A DNA stretch of 8,206 bases from Planctomycetota bacterium (GTDB taxonomy: Bacteria; Planctomycetota; UBA1135), in the NCBI GenBank assembly GCA_003501525.1, contig DNPI01000081.1:1-8206 (forward strand), read 5' to 3'. The notes under the pieces were generated by a model, which was not told where the DNA came from, searched no databases, and worked only from the letters and a program-made list of their open reading frames with translations. The translations under genes and the position numbers were made by a program. Positions 1-6,885 of the stretch are shown here, piece by piece (within the stretch, counting starts at the first letter, position 1; every line of letters starts with the position of its first letter).

Positions 1-1
1 A

Positions 2-379
2 TGGCCTAGCGAGCACCCGTCCCGAATAGTTTCCTGGCTCCGTGAGCGCGAAGAAATGGAGTTGGCCCATGCGATTTCAGCTCACTACACAAAGTGGGGT
101 GTTGCTCATGAGAGTTTGCTTGATAAGGCTCTTGTGGCTTGCGATGAGCTGACTGGATTTATTAGCGCATGTGCTCTTGTGCGACCTGAAGGTATTGCCA
201 CGATGAAGCCCAAAAGTGTTCTTAAGAAGCTCCGCGATAAGCGATTTGCGGCTGGAGTAGAGCGCGACGAAGTTCATGCTGGGTGTGCGCTTCTTGGAGT
301 TGACATCGGGGATCATGTCCAGTTTCTGATTGATGCCCTGCGACCGCATGCGGCTGAATTGGGGCTCGGCCCTCGTTAA
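2..379 (+). CDS. HD-superfamily predicted hydrolase, C-terminal part (5' end outside window)
   Basis: This is the C-terminal 125 residues of a cytoplasmic HD-domain protein. The frame is open from base 2, so the gene begins upstream of the window; the ATG at 56 is an internal methionine. The visible part resembles the predicted HD hydrolases of the COG2316 type: an upstream H-P, then A-I-S-A-H-Y-T-K-W-G-V, then A-C-D-E-L-T-G-F, a V-R-P segment, K-S-V-L-K-K-L-R-D-K-R-F, and a final V-Q-F-L-I-D-A-L-R-P helix near the end. In HD proteins the D of the D-E-L-T-G-F segment is a plausible late metal ligand. The diagnostic H-D pair would lie before the window and cannot be checked. Family members are about 190-200 residues, so roughly a third is missing. 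The substrate is unknown. It is the only non-exported protein here and appears unrelated in function to its neighbours. Confidence 0.8.
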   Translation, partial: WPSEHPSRIVSWLREREEMELAHAISAHYTKWGVAHESLLDKALVACDELTGFISACALVRPEGIATMKPKSVLKKLRDKRFAAGVERDEVHAGCALLGVDIGDHVQFLIDALRPHAAELGLGPR

Positions 380-900
380 AACGCTTCAAGGGACCAGGAA
401 AAATCACAGTCCCACGCATTGGTGACACCTTCTGGGTCTCCTGATGCACCGTGATCATTACCTCTGCCAGTGATGCTTAACTTCTCGGCAGTCATTTTCC
501 CTGCCAGAAGAAAAGTCCCCAGAAGGTCTGTGCCTGGAATCAAGTAATGAGCCCAGAAGATAAAGTCGCCATCTTTTGCTAGTGCCACCTCTGTCGCCAG
601 AATTCTATCGAGGAAAGATGTGCCCAACTCATCGGTCCAGTTCACTAGGGGTGGAGGTTCTCCAAGGGTTGAGTCTCCGAAAAGTAGGAGTGTTGGGTTT
701 CGCCGATCTTTGTCAGGGCTGTCCCAGTAAACCTTTAGAACCCATGTTCCGGTTAAATCGTCGTTGCCAAAAGTCGTTGATTGGCCAGCGCCGGCACCGG
801 CGGAGCCTGAAGAGTTGTTCGAGTCATGTATGCAGGAGTGGAGAGTGATCAGTGCAATTGGGATTGCAATGCGCTTCAGCGAGCGGGAGATAGTCCACAT
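376..900 (-). CDS. small putative lipoprotein with lipocalin-like start
   Basis: I do not recognise the family. From the ATG at 900 the product is 174 residues. Its N-terminus is a typical lipoprotein signal: M-W-T-I-S-R-S-L-K-R, a hydrophobic stretch I-A-I-P-I-A-L-I-T, then the lipobox L-H-S-C with Cys23 as the predicted lipidated residue. A flexible Ser/Gly/Ala linker (about residues 28-42) follows, then a compact domain that opens D-L-T-G-T-W-V-L-K-V-Y-W, the kind of G-T-W strand seen in lipocalin-like small lipoproteins. The end is W-D-C-D-F-S-W-S-L-E-A-F. An ATG at 945 would add 15 residues; I prefer 900 because it gives a normal n-region for the signal peptide, although neither start has a convincing ribosome binding site. 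It is probably the last gene of the minus-strand unit and may act with the CotH-like protein upstream; that is inference. Confidence 0.72.
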   Translation of the reverse strand: MWTISRSLKRIAIPIALITLHSCIHDSNNSSGSAGAGAGQSTTFGNDDLTGTWVLKVYWDSPDKDRRNPTLLLFGDSTLGEPPPLVNWTDELGTSFLDRILATEVALAKDGDFIFWAHYLIPGTDLLGTFLLAGKMTAEKLSITGRGNDHGASGDPEGVTNAWDCDFSWSLEAF

Positions 901-969
901 TTCAGGTTCTCTACTGAGATGCGTTGAACCCTTAAAAGGGTCCATGTTTTTGCTCGTCTCTGAGGCTAA

Positions 970-3063
970 CTACAGCTGAACGAGGCTGCTGATTGCGCAC
1001 GAGGAAACATCAACACCTTGAATCCAAATGCCTGCAAGATTTGCAGGTGCTTGGTAGTGAAGTGTCATTGCACCGAGCGCATCGGCTGTTGCTACGTGCC
1101 CCAGGGTGGGCATGCTGAGTCCCAGCGTTATGCCTGTACAGGGATTGTTGGACCCCACGGTGAATGACCCCGTGTTTTGCGAATACACAAGAGCGATGGG
1201 CCCATTCGGGGTTCCACCCATGCCATGAAAGGTGACATCCCCCGGGCAGTACCCCTCTTTGATTAATTCGAAAGATCCGTAGGAGTTTGGAGCTTCGGGG
1301 GTTGGGGTGGGCAAGATGTCTGAAATTGTTGAGGCGTCTGGGATACGCCCAAAGGCTTTGTCAGCGCTGACTTCCGGGAATACTAAGGAAGAAACTAGAA
1401 GTGACTTGCCGGCAATGGGGGCAAAGAGATAAACACCTTCACCTGTTTTAGATAGTTTGAAGTTCGTGTGAAGGGGCCCTTCTGTTGGCTCGCCGTCGCA
1501 CCAAATAGTGAGGTATTCGCCTGGGCCAATCACCGTGTTACTAGGGAAGGGCCATTTTCTTTGGGAACCGTAGCGGTCGCTGAGCCAAAAGCCAGAGATG
1601 TCGACGGATTGAGCCGAGGGGTTGAATAGTTCAACCCAATCGTCAAAGTCGCCGGCTTCGTCAGAAATGCCTGTTTCATTGTCTGGGACAATTTCATTGA
1701 CCACGACTGGGGGTAGCGGCTGGGGCTGAGGGAAGTTGCTTCGGACGTAATCTTGTCTGGCTTCAAGGAATGGCTGTATTCCCCATGTCGCTGGAATGGT
1801 TAACCATTCGTATGAACTTGGTTGAGTCCATGATTCAGCGAAATCGGAAGGCCTGTACCCGTTTTCCATTGAGCCTCCGGAGAAGGTCCCTGTATATGCC
1901 CAAGAGGCGAGCAAGTCTTCGTACATTTCGCAGGATGGAAGGAGGGCCCCAGGGTGTGCGAAGCGATCGGCAAGTTCTTGGAAATAGATGAATATCTGAT
2001 TCTGGTATTCCGGGATAGCTAGGAGCCGCCTAATTATTGGTGGCCCGTCGTTGTTGCCTGGTTGACCGGCTTCTGCGCCGATACCCCATCCATCCCAGCT
2101 ACGTGTAGCCCAGTTAGTTCCCCAGTTGCCGATGATAGGGAAAAAGAAGTAGTCCATTCCCATGCAGTGGTCGAGGTCCCAAGGGATGTATTCAAGGAGC
2201 CCGGTCTCTGTGTCGAAGTAGAGGTAGTAGTTGTTTGGTAGTACCCAAATCCCATCCCATTGGCCTAGGTAACAGTCTGTTGCTTGGGCGCGCAAAAATG
2301 AGTCGACATTAATCCAGTTGCCGATTTCGTTGGCAAAGGTGGCGTTGTCTGAATTGGTAACGAAGTCGATGAAATCTGCCAGTAGTTGATAGCTGCCGGT
2401 GAATTTCTCTTCATAGTCAGGTATCACCTCATAGGTGTAAGGGTCCCCCGGGGAAATCCATTGGAGTTTGGCGCCGTATTGCTTCCATCGGCATTTGTAG
2501 AGTTCGCCGTCATTGTTCCCGAACCATGCCTCGATGAATTCTTCATCTACCTGCTCAACACTGTTGAAGACGCCTTTGACTTTGGTTCCGTCGTTGATGG
2601 TTAGCCAAACGTGGGTTGTGCGAGAAGCCGGCAGACCAAAGCTGCGCATTACTTCATAGGCCAGAGATTCGCGTGACATCGACGGGTCGGTCGATTCACT
2701 GTTCAGATTCATTTTCTCTATTCCGTGGAATTGTCTTCCCGGCACAAATGTATTAAAGCTCAGCTTCCAGGGTGCCTTGTCGGAGCCGCGTTGCGAATTT
2801 CCTCGTGGGCGAATGCCCACATTGTCATGGGTTTCATCAAGCTTCGAGTTGACGATGTGCACTGAGCATGTCGCGTAGACGTCGAGGTATGGATTGGCAA
2901 GAAAATCATCCAGGTCGCCTTCATCCATAGTGACGGTAATGTGCGTTAGCTCATTGTTGAGGAATACAAATTCTCCCGATTCCGCCCAATCGGCGTCTTG
3001 GGTTGGTGGGGGATGCTGGAACGCGGGGGTCGCCAACAGGAGCAAAAGGGCAATAGATGCCAT
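970..3063 (-). CDS. secreted CotH-kinase family protein with lamin-tail domain
   Basis: The 697-residue product starts with a short signal-like hydrophobic stretch (residues 2-15) that lacks a basic n-region. The start is fixed because an in-frame TAG lies four codons upstream. Residues about 38-440 form a CotH-like domain: R-P-R-G-N-S near 85, Y-L-G-Q-W-D-G at 265-271, N-N-Y-Y-L-Y at 277-282 and I-P-W-D-L-D at 293-298. In the spore-coat protein CotH, an atypical protein kinase, acidic residues in the corresponding segments are needed for activity; Asp270 and Asp296/Asp298 are the likely equivalents. Residues about 452-560 form a lamin-tail domain (V-N-E-I-V-P, D-D-W-V-E-L-F-N-P, I-S-G-F-W-L-S-D). 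Residues 604-697 are a planctomycete-type C-terminal beta-domain with cysteines at 606, 642 and 689. It lies 34 bases after the hydrolase gene. The substrate is unknown; surface or extracellular location is inferred. Confidence 0.88.
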   Translation of the reverse strand: MASIALLLLLATPAFQHPPPTQDADWAESGEFVFLNNELTHITVTMDEGDLDDFLANPYLDVYATCSVHIVNSKLDETHDNVGIRPRGNSQRGSDKAPWKLSFNTFVPGRQFHGIEKMNLNSESTDPSMSRESLAYEVMRSFGLPASRTTHVWLTINDGTKVKGVFNSVEQVDEEFIEAWFGNNDGELYKCRWKQYGAKLQWISPGDPYTYEVIPDYEEKFTGSYQLLADFIDFVTNSDNATFANEIGNWINVDSFLRAQATDCYLGQWDGIWVLPNNYYLYFDTETGLLEYIPWDLDHCMGMDYFFFPIIGNWGTNWATRSWDGWGIGAEAGQPGNNDGPPIIRRLLAIPEYQNQIFIYFQELADRFAHPGALLPSCEMYEDLLASWAYTGTFSGGSMENGYRPSDFAESWTQPSSYEWLTIPATWGIQPFLEARQDYVRSNFPQPQPLPPVVVNEIVPDNETGISDEAGDFDDWVELFNPSAQSVDISGFWLSDRYGSQRKWPFPSNTVIGPGEYLTIWCDGEPTEGPLHTNFKLSKTGEGVYLFAPIAGKSLLVSSLVFPEVSADKAFGRIPDASTISDILPTPTPEAPNSYGSFELIKEGYCPGDVTFHGMGGTPNGPIALVYSQNTGSFTVGSNNPCTGITLGLSMPTLGHVATADALGAMTLHYQAPANLAGIWIQGVDVSSCAISSLVQL

Positions 3064-3097
3064 GTGACAAGTCTAAACGAAAAATGTCGCTCGGAGG

Positions 3098-4249
3098 CTA
3101 TTTATGCGTTTGTGGAAGAGGTGTGTTTGGTGCTACAGCGTTTTTGGGCCGTTGATTCTTGGGGCCGAAAACGAGGAGGTCTTCATATGTTTCCGGCACG
3201 AAGAATGACTCATCTACCTCTCCTATTTCGTTAAGCAAAGGGTCAATTTTGAGAGCTAAGTGCTTGGCCAGAAATTTATACGCTGCCTGTCGTTTTGATG
3301 GGCCGTAGTCGTGCCCTTCTTCTGGGAAATGAGCGTTCTCAACCATGCTTTCGGCTCCGTACAGCCGATAAACATCGCGCACATACGGGAATTCAATTTG
3401 TGGAGTATTGAGAGTCCAATCATTCCCATTGGAAACCATCAGCATAGGTCTAGGAGCAGCAAGGGCGGCAATCTCGGCGTTATTGGTTTTGTGAGTTTCG
3501 CTCCAGTGGATTGGCATTGAGCTCTCGCATACACAGCCTCCGAAAAAGTGTGCTGATATTTGGCAAACAGGAACGGCAACTGCAACTCGGTTGTCTAGGG
3601 CAGTCAATAAGAAAGTTTGAGTTCCACCGCCGGAGCAGCCAGTCATTCCAATCCGTTTTGGGTCAACATTGGGTAGGGAGAGCATGAAATCAAGTGCCCG
3701 AATGCTGTTCCATGTTTGCAGGCGCAAGACTTCAGGCGTTTTGCGGTGATTCCACCCAGCTTCCTTCCAATCTCCGTATCCGACCATGTCATAAAGAAAA
3801 ACAGCGGATCCCATGCGGGCGAGTGTTGCGCATCGAGATTGTCTTTCCGCTTTGAACCGGCCGTCATGCCCATGTGGACTCAAGATGCCGGCCATGGATC
3901 CTTCCCATCCATCAGGGCGATAAAGGGTCCCCGTGACGTAGAAGCCTGGGCTACTTTGAATAGCAACATTCTCTACGACATAGCCTTCGTAGATTCTTTT
4001 GCTGAAGAAGAGGGGGTTTAGGTCCGTTTTCGGAGGGAGGATGGCCAATTTCGCGCCAGCAAGAACCCCTTTGATGATGAGGGCTTTTCTCTTCTCCCAC
4101 TCCTCTAGCGAAGAGTAAGTGCTCTTGAAGTCTTTTAATTCTTGAGCGGCAGCCTCCGGTTTCTGAGCATGTCCAATGCGAAGTTCAGGCTCTTGAGCTG
4201 GTTCAAGCGTAGAAGCAGCGAATAGGTAGACGGAAAAGAGAAGGGCCAT
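3098..4249 (-). CDS. secreted alpha/beta-hydrolase, acetyl-xylan-esterase-like
   Basis: The 383-residue product is a serine hydrolase of the alpha/beta fold. The nucleophile elbow is G-C-S-G-G-G at 204-209, making Ser206 the nucleophile. The acid is probably Asp277 in N-G-N-D-W-T and the base His313 in E-E-G-H-D-Y-G. An oxyanion-type H-G-H-D-G is at 126-130. A C-V-C-E segment (239-242) and N-N-A-E-I-A-A-L-A-A-P-R-P-M-L (256-270) are hallmarks of a hydrolase group common in planctomycetes that is usually annotated as acetyl-xylan esterase or family-7 alpha/beta-hydrolase. An ester of a plant or algal polysaccharide is therefore a plausible substrate, but this is not proven. The N-terminal hydrophobic segment (residues 2-13) suggests export. 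An in-frame TAA 13 codons upstream and the lack of other usual start codons support the ATG at 4249. It is the first gene of the minus-strand unit. Confidence 0.87.
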   Translation of the reverse strand: MALLFSVYLFAASTLEPAQEPELRIGHAQKPEAAAQELKDFKSTYSSLEEWEKRKALIIKGVLAGAKLAILPPKTDLNPLFFSKRIYEGYVVENVAIQSSPGFYVTGTLYRPDGWEGSMAGILSPHGHDGRFKAERQSRCATLARMGSAVFLYDMVGYGDWKEAGWNHRKTPEVLRLQTWNSIRALDFMLSLPNVDPKRIGMTGCSGGGTQTFLLTALDNRVAVAVPVCQISAHFFGGCVCESSMPIHWSETHKTNNAEIAALAAPRPMLMVSNGNDWTLNTPQIEFPYVRDVYRLYGAESMVENAHFPEEGHDYGPSKRQAAYKFLAKHLALKIDPLLNEIGEVDESFFVPETYEDLLVFGPKNQRPKNAVAPNTPLPQTHK

Positions 4250-4308
4250 GGTGGTTGTGAGCTTATTTGGCCTGCCAATTTAGCTTTTTTGACCTATTCT
4301 GTAGGTGC
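4250..4308. promoter_or_regulatory. divergent promoter region with a short dyad
   Basis: These 59 bases separate the minus-strand unit from the plus-strand run and must hold the start signals for both unless transcription reads in from outside. A perfect 5-base inverted repeat, TTGGC-CT-GCCAA, lies at 4267-4278 and could be an operator. On the plus strand a weak candidate pair is CTGCCA (4272-4277), 17 bases, TATTCT (4295-4300), which would start transcription almost at the ATG at 4309 and give a nearly leaderless message. On the minus strand I see no good -10 element. No Shine-Dalgarno sequence sits at a normal distance from either ATG. The position of the region is certain; the individual elements are guesses. 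Confidence 0.4.
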
Positions 4309-5787
4309 ATGTTTCGTCCCCTTATTCTCGCCTTTCTCCTGTTTGGATCGCCAGCCTCTTGGGCTCAGACCACTTGGTTTGTTCCAGATGATTTCGCGAC
4401 TATTCAAAGTGCTATCGATGGATCTTCGAGCGGGGATACTGTTGTGGTTCGTGACGGTAATTGGCCCGGGATTATCAGCTTTAACGGCAAGAGGATTACT
4501 CTTAAAAGTGAAAATGGGCCTGCGGTAACTTCTATCGATGGTGGAGGTGCTGGAACCGTGGTTACTTTTGCTAATAATGAAACCCATGGCTCTGTCCTGG
4601 AAGGGTTTACTGTTTTGAACGGGGCAGCCAGCAAAGGGGGCGGCGCTTATTTTTCTGCGGCTTCTCCTGTTGTAGTGGACTGCGTTTTTAGAGATAACAG
4701 TGCTACTTATGGTGGAGGTGTGTTTGCGGAGTCGGTTGCTGAACCGATGTTCCTAGCTTGTTCATTCGTGAATAACAATTCGGACCTTGGTGGCGGTGGT
4801 GTCCGATGTGACTATTGGAGCGAGCCAGAGTTTGTTGACTGTCTCATTAGTGACAACTTGGCTTCGAATGGAGATGGCGGGGGGGTTTACTGTGTTGGAT
4901 CATCTCCGACCTTTTTAGGAACCGAAATTAGTAACAATTTGGCGGGGGGATTTGGAGGCGGAGTCTCTGCTGTCGATTATGCGTTTCCGATCCTCACAAA
5001 TTGTTTGGTCGTGAGGAATGCGTCGGCAGGTTCCGGTGGGGGCCTTGCGTGCTCCTACGGTGCGAATTTGAGTGTCAAGCGGACTACGGTAGCGGAGAAC
5101 ACGGCGGGGAATTCTGGCGGAGGTCTTTGGGCTTATTTTTCAGACTTTGCCATGAAAGACTGCATTTTGTGGGGTAACACCGCAGGGCCGGGACTAGATG
5201 GTATTGATTGGCCGGGTGCACTAAACATGACGGTTAGTTACAGCTGCATACAGGAAAGCCAGGGACAGCCGTGGGCGGGAACGGGTTGCATTGATGCTGA
5301 CCCTCTCTTTGTTGGCGGTCACTACTTGCGTCAAGTGGCCACGGGGCACCTTTCTGATAGCCCTTGTGTGGATGCTGGTGTCCCGACGGGGCCACCGAGT
5401 GGCACTACGCGCGTTGATGGGGGCGCGGACATCGGTCAGCCTGATATGGGTTATCACTATCCGGCTGGTTTGAGTGGGCCAGTTTTGACTGTTACTAACG
5501 CGGTCGCAGGGCAGTCCGCGACAATTCAGGTCGAATCCTGTACTCCGGGCGGTTTGGTGATAGCGGCTTATTCTCTGCGTGGCGGAGGGCCAATTAACAC
5601 ACCGTGGGGCACAGGCCTTTTGACTCCTCCTTATACGAGCTTGCCGTCTATTACAGCTTCTGGTTCAGGAGTTGCAGCCTGGACGGTTTCGGTTCCGTCC
5701 ACCGCTAGTGGCGCGCAGGCTTGGCTCCAAGCTCTTGATTTCGGAGCGGGCTTCCTTTCGAATGGAGTTGCGTTGACTGTCCAGTAA
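4309..5787 (+). CDS. secreted right-handed beta-helix protein with shared C-terminal module
   Basis: The 492-residue product begins with a good signal peptide (M-F-R-P then a hydrophobic core, probable cleavage after A-S-W-A at residue 19). Residues about 21-100 carry the D-F-A-T-I-Q-S-A-I-D start typical of pectate-lyase-like beta-helices. From 110 to 291 there are seven rungs of 25-28 residues marked by G-G-G followed by V, L or A (last Gly at 112, 137, 164, 192, 218, 245, 272), each preceded by an Asn such as F-R-D-N or F-V-N-N. Then comes a closing segment, D-A-D-P-L-F, S-P-C-V-D-A-G-V-P and a D-G-G-A-D-I-G motif (about 329-384), as in choice-of-anchor Q-type proteins. Residues 390-492 are the shared C-terminal module. 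No polysaccharide-lyase catalytic residues are evident, so adhesion or a structural surface role is as likely as an enzyme. A TTG at 4267 would add 14 residues but spoils the signal peptide. Confidence 0.88.
   Translation: MFRPLILAFLLFGSPASWAQTTWFVPDDFATIQSAIDGSSSGDTVVVRDGNWPGIISFNGKRITLKSENGPAVTSIDGGGAGTVVTFANNETHGSVLEGFTVLNGAASKGGGAYFSAASPVVVDCVFRDNSATYGGGVFAESVAEPMFLACSFVNNNSDLGGGGVRCDYWSEPEFVDCLISDNLASNGDGGGVYCVGSSPTFLGTEISNNLAGGFGGGVSAVDYAFPILTNCLVVRNASAGSGGGLACSYGANLSVKRTTVAENTAGNSGGGLWAYFSDFAMKDCILWGNTAGPGLDGIDWPGALNMTVSYSCIQESQGQPWAGTGCIDADPLFVGGHYLRQVATGHLSDSPCVDAGVPTGPPSGTTRVDGGADIGQPDMGYHYPAGLSGPVLTVTNAVAGQSATIQVESCTPGGLVIAAYSLRGGGPINTPWGTGLLTPPYTSLPSITASGSGVAAWTVSVPSTASGAQAWLQALDFGAGFLSNGVALTVQ
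4636..5181 (+). repeat. seven beta-helix rungs, Pmp-like N...GGG(V/L) repeats
   Basis: Protein-level repeat inside the beta-helix gene. Each unit has an Asn-containing turn (F-R-D-N, F-V-N-N, I-S-D-N, I-S-N-N, V-V-R-N, V-A-E-N), then a Ser/Ala/Gly loop, then G-G-G plus a hydrophobic residue. Distances between successive Gly triplets are 25, 27, 28, 26, 27 and 27 residues, one coil of a parallel beta-helix each. The nucleotide sequences of the units have diverged, so the repeats are old. Confidence 0.7.
5476..5784 (+). other. shared 103-residue C-terminal module, copy 1 (beta-helix protein)
   Basis: Residues 390-492 of the beta-helix protein. Conserved marks are T-N-A-V-A-G, A-Y-S-L-R-G-G-G-P, T-P-W-G-T, L-T-P-P, S-V-P, W-L-Q-A-L-D, L-S-N-G-V-A-L-T-V-Q and stop. 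It aligns without gaps with the ends of the next two proteins. Confidence 0.85.
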
Positions 5788-5803
5788 ACATTAATGCTAA
5801 AAT
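5773..5803 (+). promoter_or_regulatory. candidate sigma-70-like promoter for the second plus-strand gene
   Basis: TTGACT (5773-5778) and TAAAAT (5798-5803) each match the housekeeping consensus at five of six positions, and TG at 5795-5796 gives an extended -10. The 19-base spacer is longer than ideal. The -35 lies in the last codons of the beta-helix gene, where the sequence also encodes the conserved L-T-V-Q end, so the match may be coincidental. Confidence 0.3.
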
Positions 5804-5848
5804 CCCCCTGAATTTCTTTGTCTTCTGAATTCTCTTTATCCCCCTGAA
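5802..5848 (+). repeat. direct repeat ATCCCCCTGAA in a pyrimidine-rich intergenic leader
   Basis: The 70-base gap between the first two plus-strand genes has an exact 11-base direct repeat, ATCCCCCTGAA, at 5802-5812 and 5838-5848. A third CTGAATT at 5825-5831 lies between them. The stretch is strongly pyrimidine-rich on the plus strand, there is no Shine-Dalgarno sequence before the ATG at 5858, and no hairpin typical of a terminator is visible. Confidence 0.6.
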
Positions 5849-5857
5849 CTCCCCAAA

Positions 5858-6847
5858 ATGGCACACAAAATCCTCATCCTATTAGCTGTAATCTGCTCAA
5901 CACCACTCCTTCATGCTCAGCAAGAGGATGGTATTGGAATTAACGGAAACCAAATTGCTGTTGCAAATGGACTGAATAACAATTCCAGAAATGCCGGCAG
6001 CGCAACTGTTGTAGAAATCCCCGCAATGACGGTTTCTTACTCCGTCATTGACATGGATTTACTTCCATTGGGCCAAACTTCCTTAGCCGCATTGAATGCT
6101 GTCGGGTCAAATGGGGGTTCTGACTTGATTGGCATGACATTGGTTCCCAATACGGCGGCTGCTGGCATCTACAACACAAATGTGTGTGGATATGCGTTGG
6201 CTGCGGAGCCTGGTTCGGGAGGCACGATTCCTGCGATTATTGACGCTACCGGGGGTGCTGCTTTTGATGCGATGGACATTACACTTGATTTGGGTGGGGA
6301 CTCTACAGAGTTTGGCCTTCTCATTGCAGATTGGGTAGGTGCAGGGTTTTTGACCTTTTACTCAGGGGGCGTTGAAGTAGCCTCGATTACTACAAGTTCG
6401 TTTACGTCTTCGTGCGGTGAACTCTTTTTCCAAATGACAGGGGGCACCTTTGATCAAGTCGAAATTAAGGTGTCAAATACTGTGGGGAATTGGTGCGTTC
6501 CGCAGATGGCCATTGAGCAAGCAGGCGGCCCCTCTGCACCAACATTAAGCGCAACCAACTTGGTTGCTGGAAGCACCGCCACCTTGTCGCTGGCGAATGC
6601 TAATGCGGGAGCAGTCTGCATCATCGCCTACTCGGTGTACGGCGGAGGTCCAACCAGCACGCCGGTCGGGTCCGTGGATTTGAGCCCACCGATTCGCCAA
6701 CTGCCTGCTGTGCAAGCGGATTCCGCTGGTGCGGCGAGTCTCTCCGCTTCCGTGCCCCCACACGTTGGCGGGATGGATGTCTGGATTCAGGCTGTCGATC
6801 TAAGTGGCCCTACCCTTTCGAACTCTCTCGCTCTAACTGTCCAGTAA
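5858..6847 (+). CDS. secreted beta-rich protein of unknown function with shared C-terminal module
   Basis: The 329-residue product is not recognised. It has a clear signal peptide (M-A-H-K-I-L-I-L-L-A..., probable cleavage after L-L-H-A at residue 20) and begins Q-Q-E-D-G. Residues about 25-222 are rich in Gly, Ala, Ser and Thr and read as alternating beta strands. The part E-F-G-L-L-I-A-D-W ... F-L-T-F-Y-S-G-G-V-E-V-A-S-I-T ... F-D-Q-V-E-I-K-V-S (151-206) has the rhythm of the jelly-roll beta-sandwich domains in exported proteins with C-terminal anchors; this is pattern similarity only. Cysteines at 110, 186 and 213 could form a disulfide. Residues 227-329 are the shared C-terminal module. 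No enzyme motif is visible. The ATG at 5858 is chosen because it gives the signal peptide. The gene follows the beta-helix gene by 70 bases and precedes the propeller gene by 38. Confidence 0.82.
   Translation: MAHKILILLAVICSTPLLHAQQEDGIGINGNQIAVANGLNNNSRNAGSATVVEIPAMTVSYSVIDMDLLPLGQTSLAALNAVGSNGGSDLIGMTLVPNTAAAGIYNTNVCGYALAAEPGSGGTIPAIIDATGGAAFDAMDITLDLGGDSTEFGLLIADWVGAGFLTFYSGGVEVASITTSSFTSSCGELFFQMTGGTFDQVEIKVSNTVGNWCVPQMAIEQAGGPSAPTLSATNLVAGSTATLSLANANAGAVCIIAYSVYGGGPTSTPVGSVDLSPPIRQLPAVQADSAGAASLSASVPPHVGGMDVWIQAVDLSGPTLSNSLALTVQ
6536..6844 (+). other. shared 103-residue C-terminal module, copy 2 (unknown protein)
   Basis: Residues 227-329 of the second plus-strand protein. It has S-A-T-N-L-V-A-G, A-Y-S-V-Y-G-G-G-P, T-P-V-G, L-S-P-P, S-V-P, W-I-Q-A-V-D, L-S-N-S-L-A-L-T-V-Q and stop. 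It is the most diverged of the three plus-strand copies in the middle, yet still has the same length. Confidence 0.85.
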
Positions 6848-6875
6848 GCCGCTCTCTAGCCTCCTCTCACCTTTT

Positions 6876-6879
6876 AGGA
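6876..6879 (+). promoter_or_regulatory. ribosome binding site AGGA for the propeller gene
   Basis: AGGA lies six bases before the ATG at 6886. It is the only start in this window with a purine-rich site at a normal distance, and it supports that ATG. Confidence 0.45.
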
Positions 6880-6885
6880 ACCTCC

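Noticed and set aside
56..58. ATG at 56 as the true start of the HD-hydrolase gene
   Set aside because: The frame is open to the window edge, and the residues before it (H-P-S-R and L-R-E-R-E-E) fit the family alignment, so it is an internal methionine.
77..349. Open frame on the minus strand inside the HD-hydrolase gene
   Set aside because: It lies fully antisense to a recognisable coding region and has no family signal or start site.
901..945. Upstream ATG at 945 for the lipoprotein
   Set aside because: It puts 15 polar residues before the lipoprotein signal. It is not excluded, since GAGACGAG lies a few bases before it, but the ATG at 900 gives the more usual n-region.
576..979. Two plus-strand open frames opposite the lipoprotein gene (576-848 and 764-979)
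   Set aside because: Their composition is that of antisense frames; the minus-strand frame has a clear lipoprotein signal and a coherent domain.
3716..4021. Plus-strand open frame of about 100 codons opposite the hydrolase
   Set aside because: It is antisense to the conserved hydrolase core, and the product shows no signal peptide or domain.
4267..4308. TTG start that would extend the beta-helix protein by 14 residues
   Set aside because: The extension adds residues with extra aromatic and cysteine content ahead of an otherwise standard signal peptide, and it would run through the dyad and the likely promoter. The ATG at 4309 gives a normal signal peptide.
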